The position numbers and the translations under genes are program-made. This document shows, piece after piece, positions 23,742 to 34,612 of a stretch of 64,000 bases of DNA (positions within the stretch are counted from its first letter, which is position 1; every line of letters starts with the position of its first letter). Location: contig NW_004797435.1 of NCBI RefSeq assembly GCF_000002075.1, forward strand, positions 25,490-89,489, written 5' to 3'. The notes under the pieces were generated by a model. It was not told where the DNA came from, did no database searches, and was given only the letters and a program-made list of their open reading frames with translations. The DNA is from Aplysia californica. Taxonomy: Eukaryota; Mollusca; Gastropoda; Aplysiida; Aplysiidae.

Positions 23742-24635
23742 TTAAAAAAGAATGGGCGATAAGATGCTTCCCTGGGGGACGCCTTCTTCTTGGGTGTGTA
23801 AATTTGATAGGGTTGAACCTACTTTTACTTGAAATGATCGATCTTTCAAAAAGTTTCGTATAAATTCGGGAAGATTTCCGCGTAAGCCCAAGTCATGCAG
23901 GTCTTTTAAAATACCATGTTTCCATGTGGTGTCGAAGGCTTTTTCTAAGTCGAAAAAAATAGCCACAAGGTGCTCTTTTCGAATGAAAGCTTCCCGAATG
24001 AAAGTTTCAAGTCGGACGAGATGGTCAATAGTAGAGCGATTTTTGCGAAAACCGCATTGAAAATTGGATAAGGAGTTTGAGGTTTCGAGAAACCACATTA
24101 GACGTTTGTTAATAAGTTTTTCCATAAGTTTACAGAAACAGTTTGTAAGGGCTATGGGACGGTAGTTTGAAGGGTTAGAGTGATCTTTTCCTGGTTTTGG
24201 GATTGGTATAACAGTGGCAAGACGCCAACTGTTCGGAAATTGTTGAGAATGCCAGAGTTCATTGTAAATATCAAGGAGTAATAGGAGTGTTTCGTCTGGA
24301 AGACGTTTGATGATTTCGTTGTGTATTTGATCAGGGCCTGGAGCTGTGTTTGATAGTTCTGCAATATTACATTTTAATTCATTAAGAGAAAAGCTGCAAT
24401 TATAGTTTTCTCCATTTGAAGAGGTAAAATCAACAGTTGTTTTTTCAGAAGACATTTTTACTTTTTTGAATTCAGGGTTGTAATTGTGGGTAGAGGAATT
24501 TCCAGAGAGAGTTGATGCTATACAGTCAGCAACTGTTTTTTCGGTTTCTACGAAGGAGTTATTCGGTTTTATGATGTGTTTGTGTCTTTTTTTAGTACCT
24601 TTTAATTTCTTTATCATCTTCCAGACTTTGTGCAT
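23742..24635 (-). pseudogene. LINE ORF2, reverse transcriptase, catalytic core missing
   Basis: RT blocks in order: NTAPGPDQIHNEIIK, WRLATVIPIPKPGKD with NYRPIALTN, FQCGFRKNRSTIDHL, the first catalytic Asp in IFFDLEKAFDTTW, and GVPQGSILSPILF. Directly after that block the sequence jumps to linker residues before RNase H. The YADD motif with the two other catalytic Asp residues and the thumb is absent. This is an internal deletion plus a frame change near 23.74-23.76 kb. The frame also changes from the endonuclease part around 24.65 kb. Confidence 0.85.
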
Positions 24636-26194
24636 TGGTGTGTTGTTGTTGATTTTTTAGACAATTTCGAAAAGATGGTTTCTTGGCTGTTCTGATTTTT
24701 CTGCGTGCTTGGGCTTGCGCAATTTTTAAATTAATGAGGTCTTCGTTAGTTTTAGAGTTGACAAACTTCCTGAGAGCTGATTTTTTGGCCGCAACAGCTT
24801 TTTGGCAGTCTTCAGTGAACCAACATTTATTTTTTGGGGGTTTGGTGGACAATTTTGGTATGTGTTTTTGAACGATTTCGAGAAGGGTTTCATGAAATCG
24901 TTCAAAAGTTTGTGTTTGTGTTTGAGATGGATTGAGTTTCTCCAGACATTCCATGTGGAACCCATCCCAGTCCGCTTTTTTAAGATTGAAACGGTCCGGG
25001 ATAGGAGTTCGGTGTGGAATGTCTGAAATTAGGGTGATGGGAAAGTGGTCCGATCCGTGTGGGTCGTCCAGGACCGACCACTGAAAGTCTGGAATTAGGT
25101 CAGGATCACATAGGGTTAAATCTATGGATGAAAAGTTTAGGTTATTTGAATTTTGAAATGTTGGGGAATTGTCGTTAAAAACACTAGTATTGGTTTTTAT
25201 TAAGAAACCTTCTATGATTTTACCTTCAGTATCAGTTGGTTCATTTCCCCCAAGAGGGCTATGGGCATTAAAATCTCCCAACATGAATTGTTGTGGGAGC
25301 TGGTCTCTGAGGTTTATTAGTTCTCTTAAATTGTTTGTTCAGTATAGGGTTTTACGGCGCTCGCAACTGCATAAGGTCATATGAGCGCGCGGGACACACC
25401 TAATACTTTTTCGTTGGTAGGAAATTTTGAATTTTGCCCGGGTGGCGGCCGAAGCCTACTCTTATCGATTTTAGACCACCAAGGGATCTTTAACGTGCGC
25501 AACTTGCACACGGGCCCTCCGAGATTTTTCGCCCTTGTCCGAGAAGGCTAGGTGTAGATCTTTCCTACCAGAAGATCAGGGGTGTGGCAGAAAGACAGCA
25601 GTTAGGAGTAGCCAAGGAGTAGCAGTAGAAAGGCTGCAGAAAGAGTCAGGAGCCCAGAGGAGGTGGCAAAGGAGGTGAGGGGGTGGGGGCAGAAAGTGGA
25701 AATGAAAGCAGACAACAGAACATTGCTAGAGATCAGGAAAGGATGTGAAAGGAGACAATTTTAGAGAAGAAAATGTTTTGGTCGCTACCCGGAATCGAAC
25801 CCGGGACCTTTGAATGAGAGGCCAACACCTTACCTCTAGGCCACGAGAGCCCCCGTTCTCTTAAAGATAGAGGATAATTTGGAGGGATGTATATTGAACA
25901 GATAGTTATAGGACGGCGTAGGGTGACCCTGACCGTAACTGCTTGAGGTGTTGTGTTTAGTTGTATTTGTCAGTGTAGTGTTTGGTTATTTATTAAAATG
26001 GAGTTGCCCCCAGAGGCGATTTGGTTGTCGGTGTATATTTGGTTGTAAGTTTGATAGTTTTTTAATGTGAATGTGGGTGTTGGCAATTTAGTTTCTTGTA
26101 GACAGATTACATTTGGGGTGTGTGAGGTCAAAAGATAAGAGAGTTCTGCCTGGTTTGCACGCAAACCGCGAATGTTCCACTGAAGAACTGCCAT
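24592..26194 (-). pseudogene. LINE ORF2, AP endonuclease part, split by a SINE
   Basis: Starts MAVLQWNIRGLRANQAEL (26194). Endonuclease motifs: Asn in WNIRG, Glu in CLQETKL, then after the SINE GDFNAHSPLGG, SSIDLTLCDPDL and GSDHFPI with the catalytic His. An in-frame TGA lies near 25971. The SINE (25331-25854) separates the two halves, and an 11-bp target copy remains on each side. A basic linker rich in Lys/Arg leads towards the RT. Confidence 0.85.
25331..25854 (-). mobile_element. tRNA-derived SINE family D1 inside the LINE
   Basis: Full-length copy, tRNA-like head at the right (box A-like TGGCCTAGAGGTAAGGTG; box B GGTTCGATTCC with T-stem arms CCCGG/CCGGG). The long body contains GATCCCTTGGTGGTC and GGCTTCGGCCGCCACC, and the tail is TGCAGTTGCGAGCGCCGTAAAA. 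The flanks GTTCTCTTAAA at 25320-25330 and 25855-25865 are an exact 11-bp target duplication, which proves insertion into the LINE. Confidence 0.92.
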
Positions 26195-26389
26195 TTTAAT
26201 TTATTTTGAAGGCACGGGTTCGATACATTTTTTTGGGGGGTCGTTGGTGACCTTTGTCTTTGTTTTATTCTGCTGCGGTCATGGTGGACCGCAGCCTTTT
26301 TTGAGGGAGAGTGTGGAGGGGGAGGAGGACCGGAGTCCTGGATGCGGGTAGAGGAGGGGGAGCGGGTGCGGGGAGTGGGTGGAGGGGCT

Positions 26390-27674
26390 TTATTGGATGA
26401 AGGATGATGGGATGGAGGTGAAGATGAAGATGTAGTTGGCGGTGGGGATGAAGATGAGCGTGGTGAGGATGAGGATGTGGATGAGGATGATGTATGTGAG
26501 GATGGAGATGGTGGTGAGGATGAGGATGGTTGTGATGATGAAGGTGGAGATGGTGAGGGTTTTGGGGGTGAAGATGTTGAGAGGTTTTGGAGGGGATGTG
26601 TGGAGGGAGAGCTCCATGTCCTCCTGGTTATCGTGGCGCTTTTGGGTTTTTTTATTTTTATTGGTTGTGCGTGGCGTTTTCACGGTTTGGAATTTTTCTT
26701 TTTCGTTGTCAGCGGTTCTGGGGCCTGCCTTGGCAGCGTCTGCGTATGTCTTTCGTGTTGAATCCAATCCCATCGGGAAGACGGCTGCCTTAGCCTGGGC
26801 AAAGGTGCCTCCGAACTTCGCTCGGTGGGTTAGGATGGCCTTTTCTTGAGAGTACTTGGGACATTCTCTCGAATATGCTGGATGTCCTCCCTGCTGGCAA
26901 TTTGGGCACCGAGGAACTGACGTGCAGGATTCCTCTGTGTGACCCTCCTTGCCACAGCGAGGGCAAACAGCATTTCGCCGGCATCTTAATTTTGTATGCC
27001 CGAAGCGCTGGCAATTAAAAACAGCGCATCGGGTTAGGGACGTAGGGTTTTACCTCTAGTTCCAAGTACTCTATCGTCAGTTTGGTAGGAGGTCTTGGAC
27101 AGTCGAAAGACAGTATCCATGTGTTGGTGCGGATCTCTTTCCCATCTCGTCGCACTATGACACGACGAGCGTGGGTGACACCTTCTATTTCTTGCACCAT
27201 TTCTTCCTCCGTACAGCCGTCTAGGTCACGGCTCTTTACAACACCCTTGGAAGTATTGAGACTCCTGTGAGGCTCAACACTTACAGGGATGCCGCCAAAC
27301 GACGTACATTTCCGTAATTGTACGGAATCGGCCACGTTGGCAAACTCCACCAAGAGGTCGCCAGACCCCTGGGGGGAGACTTTCTTTGGTCTGGGGATGC
27401 CACAGGCTCTGAGAGCTTTGCCAATGGCAAAGACGCTTAAAGAAGTAACTTTTGTTTTTGACTCATCAGCTGAGGAGATCACCAAATAAGGTGACCATCC
27501 TAGCGATGTTTGTCTAGGCAGGTCCCAGATACTAATACTCTCGTCCTCTCTCATCCGTTTTCTTTTGCCCTGGTCAGGATTCACACCCGCTCCTCCTGAC
27601 AGGGACTTGTTGGGAATTGGGGTAGGGGGAGAAATTTGTGTTTTCATATCCTTATATAATTCGTTTTTATTCAT
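26390..27674 (-). pseudogene. LINE ORF1 (gag-like, three CCHC knuckles)
   Basis: Starts MNKNELYKDMKTQISPP at 27674, with a basic segment GKRKRMREDES near residue 35. A domain follows that resembles the RRM-like region of I-type ORF1 proteins. The frame then changes by one base near 27.01 kb, after NPMRCF. The next frame holds three zinc knuckles: CFNCQRFGHTKLRC, CPRCGKEGHTEESC and CPNCQQGGHPAYSREC. ORF1 binds element RNA in this group. The end (26.56-26.40 kb) is a degenerate GATGAGGATG repeat giving low-complexity protein. Confidence 0.8.
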
Positions 27675-28618
27675 CTCCAGGGCTCCCCACCCGCCACCGA
27701 GTCCAACAAGGGGACACTGCTCGGAAGTCCATAGCTGGTGTCAGGGCTACCCTGGAGGTATACTCCCAATCAGACGACAAGAAATCTTGCCTTCTAACCA
27801 AGATTGGCCAAAACCGGTTCTATGAACCGGTCGCAACCGATTGAGTGCAGTAGGCCACTGCACCCGCCCGTCTAGACCGAATCCAGTGCCAAAGTGGCGT
27901 GTTGGTGAGGAAAGCCACACCTCAGCCACCAGGGTCCCCTTCTCCGGTCGTACGGGTCGCACCCCGCGGTCAACGGGGTGCCTCGCGTTGCGGGGATTTG
28001 GGGTCTATTCTTTGCTGGACAGGACCTTCGGTCGACAGAACGGAAAGAAAGATAGATGGATAGAAGACATAGTAAGAGCGGACAAAAGATGCCACCCCTA
28101 CGTCAGAGAGCTAGTGACATACGAGTGGCATCCCACCAGCGGGGGGTTACACCCCTTGTTGATGGGACAGCCAACTATTTTTATTTTATTCCCCGGTCAG
28201 CTCGGGGAAGGACGAAAGAAGAAGGAAGAAAGACGATAGAAGACAGACGATACACCAAAGCAAGTGCACATGGGCGTAGATGTCCACAACAAATCGCCAG
28301 TGAAGGGGTTGCACCTCCTGCTGGCGGAGCAGTGGGTCTACTTATATCCCCCCGACCCACTAGGGGTGTTGGGGCTTTCATGAACATGACGAATTACGGA
28401 AATCTAGAAGAACACTATTTCCAATCCCCCACGAATTTCAGTCACCTGTGTTTGACTGTGAGACCCCTCTCAGCGCATTCTACAGTTTATAAGCTTTATA
28501 AAAATGTATAGTTATAGTAATGGTTCTTGACGCAAAATAGAATTTTTATACTCTTACATTCTTAACACGTCATGTCATTTAATTTTCTAAAAATAAATTC
28601 ACCATAACTTTTTTCTCC

Positions 28619-29112
28619 TGTAAGTGTTTTACGGCACTCACAACTGCATACGGTCATATGAGCCCGCTGGACACATTAAACAATTTCAGTTGGTAGGAAA
28701 TTTTGAATCTTGCCCAGGCGGCGACCGAAGCCTACTCTTGTCGATTTAGGACCACCAAGGGATCTTTCATTTGCGAAATTTACACATGAGACCTCTGAGA
28801 TTTTTCGCCCTTGTCCGAGAAGGCTAGGTGTAGATCTTTGCTACCAGAAGATCTGGGGTGTGGCTGAAAGACAACAGTAAGAAGGAAAAGGAGTAGCAGT
28901 AGAAAGCCTAGAGGAGGGGGCAAAGGAGGTGAGGTGGTGGTAGGGGTAGAAAGTGGAGACGAAAGCAGACGACAGAACATTGCAAGAGAGCAGAAAAGGA
29001 GGTGAAAGGAGACAATTTTAGAGAAAAACATTTCCGTCGCTGTCCAAATTCTTACCCAGGACCCATTGAATGATAGCAGAACACCTTAACCTCAAGGCCA
29101 CGAGAGCCCCCC
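28619..29112 (-). mobile_element. SINE family D1, copy in SLC25A3 intron
   Basis: Diverged full-length copy. The head at 29112-29030 still shows CTCTCGTGGCC and a decayed box B; body and tail are as in the other D1 copies. No clear target duplication. The stretch from 27990 to 28618 holds GC-rich sequence that may be old LINE 5' UTR, and nothing coding. Confidence 0.85.
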
Positions 29113-29544
29113 TTGACGATAATGAATGTGGAGTACAGACTTTGCTTCTTTTATACAAACGGAATAAAAACAAATAATTCAAACCAAGTGCAATTTTGTC
29201 TCTGATGATGCTATTGTATTGTAATATATTCAAATTGACCTTACATGCGCCTCCTCTTGGGAGTCAAACCCTCATCTGTGATGTGCTCTAATAAATCTAT
29301 TGGTTTCACTCACGATGACGATCTTAGTGGTATTCCTTCAAAATCATCATCCTCATCACTTTGATCTCCAGAAAATAAAATTTTTTAAAAATTTAATTTA
29401 GATCTAGTTCTAGAAATCCTTGAAGTGCACAAATCAGAGAGACCTGCTATTGGTCCAAACTGCTAAACATAACTGGGCGAAAACAAAAGACTACATTATG
29501 ACACTTATGCACAAAGTTACAGAACAAGCAATCGTAATAATTAC

Positions 29545-29726
29545 CCAGAGACGCCCTCTTCCTTGAGAATTCTGGGGAATCCCTCACGCAGTGTGGTGCT
29601 CCAGCCCGGTTGAGTCTGAATACGTACTTTGATGGCCTCCATGGGGCACAGGGCAATGTCAGCAAAAAACTCAGCAGAAGCGCTGGCAGCCAGATACAAA
29701 CTTGTTCGCCACAGGTAAGTGTTTTC
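29545..29726 (-). CDS. SLC25A3: SLC25A3 mitochondrial phosphate carrier, third coding exon
   Basis: Codes for ENTYLWRTSLYLAASASAEF, FADIALCPMEAIKVRIQ, then TQPGWSTTLREGFPRILKEE and GVSG. It holds the second carrier signature (P-M-E-A-I-K-V-R). The two Glu residues in SAEFF and PMEA, eleven positions apart, correspond to those reported as essential for proton-coupled transport in the yeast carrier. Acceptor CAG at 29729-29727 in phase 0; donor GTAATT after 29545 in phase 2, which joins to the exon at 21280. The intron to that exon is 8.3 kb and contains the LINE. Confidence 0.97.
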
Positions 29727-30039
29727 CTGAGAAGGTGATGTAGACAAAAGGTGCCATTGGAATAAAAAAAAGTATATTCACATTTTTAAAAAACAAATTT
29801 TAATAATCACATGATAATAAAAGCAGCACATTTTAAGGTAAGCCTTCAAATTTCACATTCTGAATGCCTTTTGGATTCCATGATGGCAGCTTACCAGACA
29901 CATCAAAGTGGCACAGAAAAGCTAAAATATGTAGATATTTGAATGAAGACAAACGAACATTTTCAAGTGACAAGGATTAATATTTGAACTCGTCCAGAAA
30001 GTCTAGTACCATTAATCTTGCTTCCTGATTTGTAACAAC

Positions 30040-30110
30040 GCAAACAGAAGAGATTATCATTCGTCCTTATCTCCCCTTCTTCTTTTTTATGTTTGTAAGT
30101 CTATGCGTCC
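30040..30110 (+). repeat. SINE family D2 fragment
   Basis: CCTTATCTCCCCTTCTTCTTTTTTATGTTTG-type segment as in the D2 copies at 52.9 and 32.4 kb; head and tail are missing. A related tail piece lies at 31029-31105 and a GGAAGCACT-type fragment at 30555-30612. The rest of the intron 29727-31516 shows nothing else. Confidence 0.5.
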
Positions 30111-31028
30111 ACCAAAATAAGATCACTTCCAGGTTCCAGGCCATGCTAATGTACGAGGTTTTTTCATGGTGTAAAAGCGACTCAAAAAGATCAGCATCCA
30201 CCGACGTCAGACCAGCTAAACCTATTTTTAGCCCAGTGTGTTATGATTACGAGAACAACAGACAGCACAGGCGATTTATTTATTTATTTATCACTTTAAA
30301 AAACTAAAAAGCAACAAATTATAATTATGGGAAAAATTGTTGGTAAGTTGGGACGATGAGAAAAAAAAAAAAAAGCTGAGACTGGGATTCAAACCCACGC
30401 TCACAAAATAATGTTTGCCTCCAAACACAGACACGCTGTTCACTCGGCCATCAGAACTTTCATCAGCGAAGGGTAAATTAAGCTTCATATACAGCACTGT
30501 TTCAGGAAAAGCAAAGCGACACAATATATCGAGATGTAGATCTAGAATCTAGTGGACTGGCAGATAATGTCTGGAGAAAACTAAAAATTGGCGGAAATTT
30601 GGAAGCACTAAACATTAGAGAACGTAGATCTATCCAGATCTAGACTCGTCCCTAGCTGGGTCTAACCTGGCCTATTTTTAGCTCTCCCGAGAACGAAATA
30701 ATGATCTAGATCTAGGTCAAGTGCTTTAATTCCACTTTTTTGCTGTTTTTCAGCACAAATCTGCTATTGTACAACATATAATGAGATACAACTTTATTGA
30801 TCATGTAAAATACAATAAAGAAGCAAAAATGTACTTAAAGATGCAAATTTCCTTCCAAAATGAATCGAATCGAGGCTTTCTTAGTCCCTTGCACGACTGA
30901 CGAAAAAGCGTGCATGCAGGAAAATCGCGTAGTCAGGCAAAGGCAGTCAGTGACTGACAAAAACAAGCTCATTTGCATGTGAGCTTGGCCTGCAAGTGAC
31001 GAAAAAGTGCAGTGGACGTGGGGCCTAA

Positions 31029-31105
31029 CTCTCTTGTAACACCTCTAATCCTCTGGCGCTCATATGACCTTATGCAGTTGCGAGCGCCGTAAAACGTCTA
31101 CTGCG
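31029..31105 (+). repeat. SINE D-type 3' tail fragment
   Basis: Reads CTCTTGTAACACCTCTAATC then GACCTTATGCAGTTGCGAGC and GCCGTAAAACGTCTACT. The first half is typical of D2 and the last part of D1, showing that the two SINE types share one 3' tail. Confidence 0.7.
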
Positions 31106-31516
31106 TAAACAGAAGAGTATGAAATAGAATATACCACAGTAAGGATGTGGAGCAACAACAGCGGTAACTTTTCAACTCCTTCAGAGCCTGTAAATCTCGT
31201 CATTCCCTTCATGTTCGAGGAATAAACTGGACTGTAATCATAAAAGCCTCCTACTCACCCTAATTGCTTCACATCAGCTGCAAAATAAAATGTTGCACTT
31301 GACTCATTGCTTCCAGGAAGTGTTGGCATGTCGCACATCTCAGACTCATTTTTGGTCTGGAGGAATTCCCCAACCCAGTGATTTGTTTTTTCCCCAACCC
31401 AGTGATTTGTTTTTATTTTCAGACAGCTATCCCTGACGACATATGTTTGATAAACTAGAGACAATGAGAAAAGCTGTATTTGTTGATCTAAAAGCAAGTG
31501 AAAAATAGTGTCTTAC

Positions 31517-31821
31517 CTCCCCAAGCATTCCGGAGTAGAAGATCTTGAACAGCTCGTAAAAGCCAAACTTTCCAACTCCTTGCATGGAATAACCCACAAG
31601 TGTGGGAGCCCATCCCTTTCCTAAAGCTCTCACTCCTTCCTCTGCAAGTGTGACTTTGAAACCTTTGACAATGTTCCCATATTTGGCAGCATCCACCTGG
31701 ATTCTGCACTTGACCAAGTCGAGGGGGACAACAGCGGTATGTGTCAGGCCACAACTCAACAATCCTCCAAAGCCACAAAGAGCATAATATTTCAATGAGC
31801 CAAACTCACAGCTGGTCTCCT
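31517..31821 (-). CDS. SLC25A3: SLC25A3 mitochondrial phosphate carrier, second coding exon
   Basis: Codes for ETSCEFGSLKYYALCGFGG, LLSCGLTHTAVVPLDLVKCR, then WAPTLVGYSMQGVGKFGFYE and LFKIFYSGMLGE: all of the first carrier repeat (transmembrane helices 1 and 2). It has the first signature P-L-D-L-V-K-C-R. The His in THTAV and the Asp in PLD match residues implicated in proton-coupled phosphate transport. The acceptor TTTCAG ends at 31822; the exon starts in phase 1 (AG completing GAG). Donor GTAAGA after 31517 in phase 0. In vertebrates this part of the gene has alternative exons IIIA/IIIB; here one exon covers it and no second version was seen. Confidence 0.98.
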
Positions 31822-32327
31822 CTGAAAGACAAATTTGAAAGGGGAAAACATTTTCAGAAATGAGAACTTTTTTTTTTTTGGTAAGTGTTTTACGGCACTC
31901 GCAACTGCATATAAGGTAATACAAATATAAGCACGCGGAACACACCAAACATTTTCAGTTGGTAGGAAATTTTGAATTTTGCCCGGGTGGCGGCCGAAGC
32001 CTACTCTTATTGATTTTGGACCACCAAGCGATCTTTAACGTGTGCAACTTGCACACAGGACCTCCGAGATTTTTCGCCCTTGTCCCAGAAGGCTAGGAGT
32101 AGATCTTACCTACAATAAGATCAGAGGTGTGGCTGAAAGATAGCAGTAAGAGGGAGCCAAGAAGAAGCAGTAGAAAGGCTGCAGAAAAGAGTCAGGAGCC
32201 CAGAGGAGTGGGCAAAGGAGGTGGGTTGGGAGTAGAAAGTGGAGACGAAAGCAGACAACAGAACATTGTTAGAGAGCAGGAAAGGATGTGACAGGAGAAC
32301 ATTTTTGAGAAGAAAATTTTCCGTCAC

Positions 32328-32505
32328 TATTTTTTTTTTTTAGTTTGCGTAAGAGTTTTACTACACAATAAGGTTATATAAGTGCCGAAGTTTAGAGGAA
32401 TTACAAGAGAGTAAACAAACATAAAAAAGTAGGAGAGATCAGGACAATAGACGTTTGACAGGAAAGAAGGAGCAAACCGCACCAGAGCACCCGCCAACCA
32501 CTCAC
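32328..32505 (-). mobile_element. SINE family D2 inside D1
   Basis: 178-bp copy. Minus-strand order: GTGGTTGGCGGGTGCTCTGG, a middle pyrimidine-rich block, TTACTCTCTTGTAATTCCTC, then ACTTATATAACCTTATTGTG and a GTAAAACTCTTACGCAAAC tail with an A run. The flanks CCGTCAC (32321-32327 and 32506-32512) are an exact 7-bp target duplication. Confidence 0.85.
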
Positions 32506-32537
32506 CCGTCACAATCCGGATTCAAACAAGGGACCTA

Positions 32538-34266
32538 CAGTAGTCTCCGCCTAAACGCACGCCACACAAAAGCACGCTCCGCTCAAACACACACTTTCAT
32601 CCTCATCCTCTGACGGGTTTTTTACTATATAATTATAATAATTCAGACGTACAAACGCACAGTCACTCCCCCTAAACGTACGCTCCGATCGGAAAAACTG
32701 GTGACAGGTAAAGCTTGACTGAGGGAAATTTTCACCACGACTACTGTACGATCTACACAGCTTGCATCTAAGACAAGCCCAGAAAACCGGATATTTGGTG
32801 AGACTGCCCGCGTTACGGCCTTACGCCGAACAAAGAGAGTGACGGACAGCGTTTTCACACCCAACTTTCCACAGACACACAGGTCTAGGACTGGTCAGTG
32901 AAATGTTGGGGGTTGGGGGACTGAAACGTTATTTGATTGGTCACTGGAAATGCATCTCTTTGAGAGAAGGTTTCTGACTGGTGTTTGAGTGACTGCGTGT
33001 TGGCTAATGTTTAGTTAGACCTAGCCTGAAGGTGACAATTCATATGTGCGGGACGGCAGCGGCACAGCAGCGGGACGATATGTGCGGTACCGCAAGTCAC
33101 ATTAAATCCATATGTGCGGCAGCGGGACGAAAAGTGCGCCTTTTTCTATGAATCTTCTTCATAGAGCCTACGCATCTCTGCATTTAATTCTTATTGACTT
33201 ATCATCTTATTATTCTTATTATTATCATTCTTATTGACTTAATTATCATCCATATTTTCTATGTTCTTGCACTGATTCCAGTAATGTAACTGCTTTATTA
33301 TCTCTATGTGGAGGTATTTAATTGTTATTTCAATCAATTTAATTAAATAAATACATAATATTTTACTAAGGTTACCAATCGTCGGGGAAATTCGCCACAG
33401 CCGACGGGTAACTTCGCCAGTATTGTAAAGTTGCAATTATCTTGATCTTTTGTCACTAGCATAACAAACAGGTCCATCCATTCCTTTGCTATTCAAGACA
33501 GCCCAGAAGGCACCATTTGGGCATCAAGATAATGGGTGGATGAAGGACGACATAGGAGTGCAATGGTTTCAGCAAGTTTTCCGTGCCAAATAAATTGACT
33601 GCATCACACAGAGATTCTTCAGTCAACCCTATTCCGCCACATCCATATTTTTGTCTGCGGCAGAGCTGCGTCAGCAGCAGAATCGCTCCTGGGTGAGATT
33701 TTATCGTCCCGCTGCCGTCCCGCACTTATGGATTCAGACATTGGTATTTCTGTTGGAGCGATTTTTATCGTCCCGCTGCCGTGCCGCTGCCGTCCCGCAC
33801 ACATGGATTGTCACCTTGAGCCTATGATGCGCAACACGCGTGAATGCTCGTTCATGAATTTACGGTCGGGGGTGGTCGCTTGGAAAGCCACGTGGCTGGG
33901 CCGTCGTCTCTATGACTATCACCAACAATTTCTTTTTTAGGCTATTGGTTCCCGACATTTGATGGTGCATTCATTACATCGAGTCTGTCTTCCGCCCCCC
34001 CCCCCCACACACACACACCCATTAAACGCCTTTGCAGTCTTAACCGCATTCGGGGAATCCTTCACAAAACAATCACGTGTCGTCACATTATCGGCCCAAA
34101 GTGACCCCCACCCCAAAGGGAGGTCACTAGAATATCATTGAATATCAAGGCAATGAGATGACTGCGTCCATTCCTCCCTTTGCAGAAGTTCATGTAAACG
34201 CACGCTCCGTATAAACACACGCTAAGGAACTCTCCCGAGCAGCGTGCGTTTAGGCGGAGACTACTG
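32538..34266 (+). mobile_element. Pogo/Tigger-like TIR element, copy 2, with inner insertion
   Basis: Same ends as the element at 13013 (CAGTAGTCTCCGCCTAAACG and complement). TA precedes it at 32536-32537; the right flank is now TT. It inserted between boxes A and B of the D1 SINE. Removing the inner element (33027-33818) leaves about 0.93 kb, matching copy 1. Confidence 0.85.
33027..33818 (+). mobile_element. TIR element with 5-bp AGCCT duplication
   Basis: 792 bp. The ends AAGGTGACAATTCATATGTG and its near complement continue for over 50 bp with repeated GGCAGCGGCAC and GCGGGACGA words. AGCCT flanks both sides (33022-33026, 33819-33823). No transposase is recognised. Because it lies inside the pogo-like element it is the youngest layer of this nest. 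A 5-bp target fits few groups; the family is unknown. Confidence 0.8.
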
Positions 34267-34439
34267 TTATAAATGAGAGGCGAACACCTTACTCTAGGCC
34301 ACGAGAGCCCCCTGAGAAATGTTTTAAAAACATTGCAACAGATACTGCAAGGTCACCATGTGACAAGGCAACTTTTGCCATTATCACTATAAATTAACCT
34401 AAATGTCATTACTTTTCATACACATTTGGAGATTAGTTT

Positions 34440-34612
34440 TTTCGTTTTAGCTTTAATTAAGTTTTACAGAACTTGCAACACAATACGGTAAGTGCCGGAG
34501 ATCAGTGATCAGGTGTTTAAAGAGTATAACAAACAAAAAAAGGAGGAGAAAGGAGTATATCGCACTAAAGCACCAACCAACCATCCTCACATTATAGATA
34601 CAGCAGTCTATT
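34440..34612 (-). mobile_element. SINE family D2, older copy
   Basis: Diverged D2: tail GTTTTACAGAACTTGCAAC, middle AAAAAGGAGGAGAAAGGAG and head CACCAACCAACCATCCTCAC in the expected minus-strand order. From 34612 to 36215 nothing further is recognised. Confidence 0.65.

Larger units (their letters stand above)
22440..27990 (-). mobile_element. I/Nimb-like LINE with SINE insertion, defective
   Basis: About 5 kb without the inserted SINE. On the minus strand: a 5' UTR (about 27990-27675), ORF1 with a nucleic-acid-binding domain and three CCHC knuckles, then ORF2 with AP endonuclease, reverse transcriptase and RNase H. The 3' end is AT-rich with TATATACA repeats. LINEs with an ORF2 RNase H and CCHC ORF1 belong to groups such as I/Nimb, the latter known from snails. 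The group assignment is from domain order and is not tested. It lies in an SLC25A3 intron in the gene's own orientation. ORF2 is spread over three frames, has an in-frame stop in the endonuclease and lacks the RT YADD region, so it is dead. 5' limit uncertain. Confidence 0.85.
31867..34312 (-). mobile_element. SINE D1 split by two later insertions
   Basis: The body and tail (31867-32327) and box B (about 32513-32535) are separated by a D2 SINE. Box B is separated from box A (34267-34312) by a pogo-like element. When the insertions are removed the three parts read as one D1 copy. Its A-run tail ends only about 45 bases before the acceptor of the SLC25A3 exon at 31821, in the gene's orientation. 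Confidence 0.85.

Noticed and set aside
23271-23762. 163-codon plus-strand ORF
   Set aside because: Antisense shadow of the LINE RNase H region.
26390-26849. ORFs rich in Met/Val/Glu/Gly on the plus strand
   Set aside because: Antisense to the low-complexity GATGAGGATG repeat at the end of LINE ORF1.
28056-28511. 151-codon ORF
   Set aside because: Likely old repeat or LINE 5' region; no domain, and overlapping frames on both strands are equally open.
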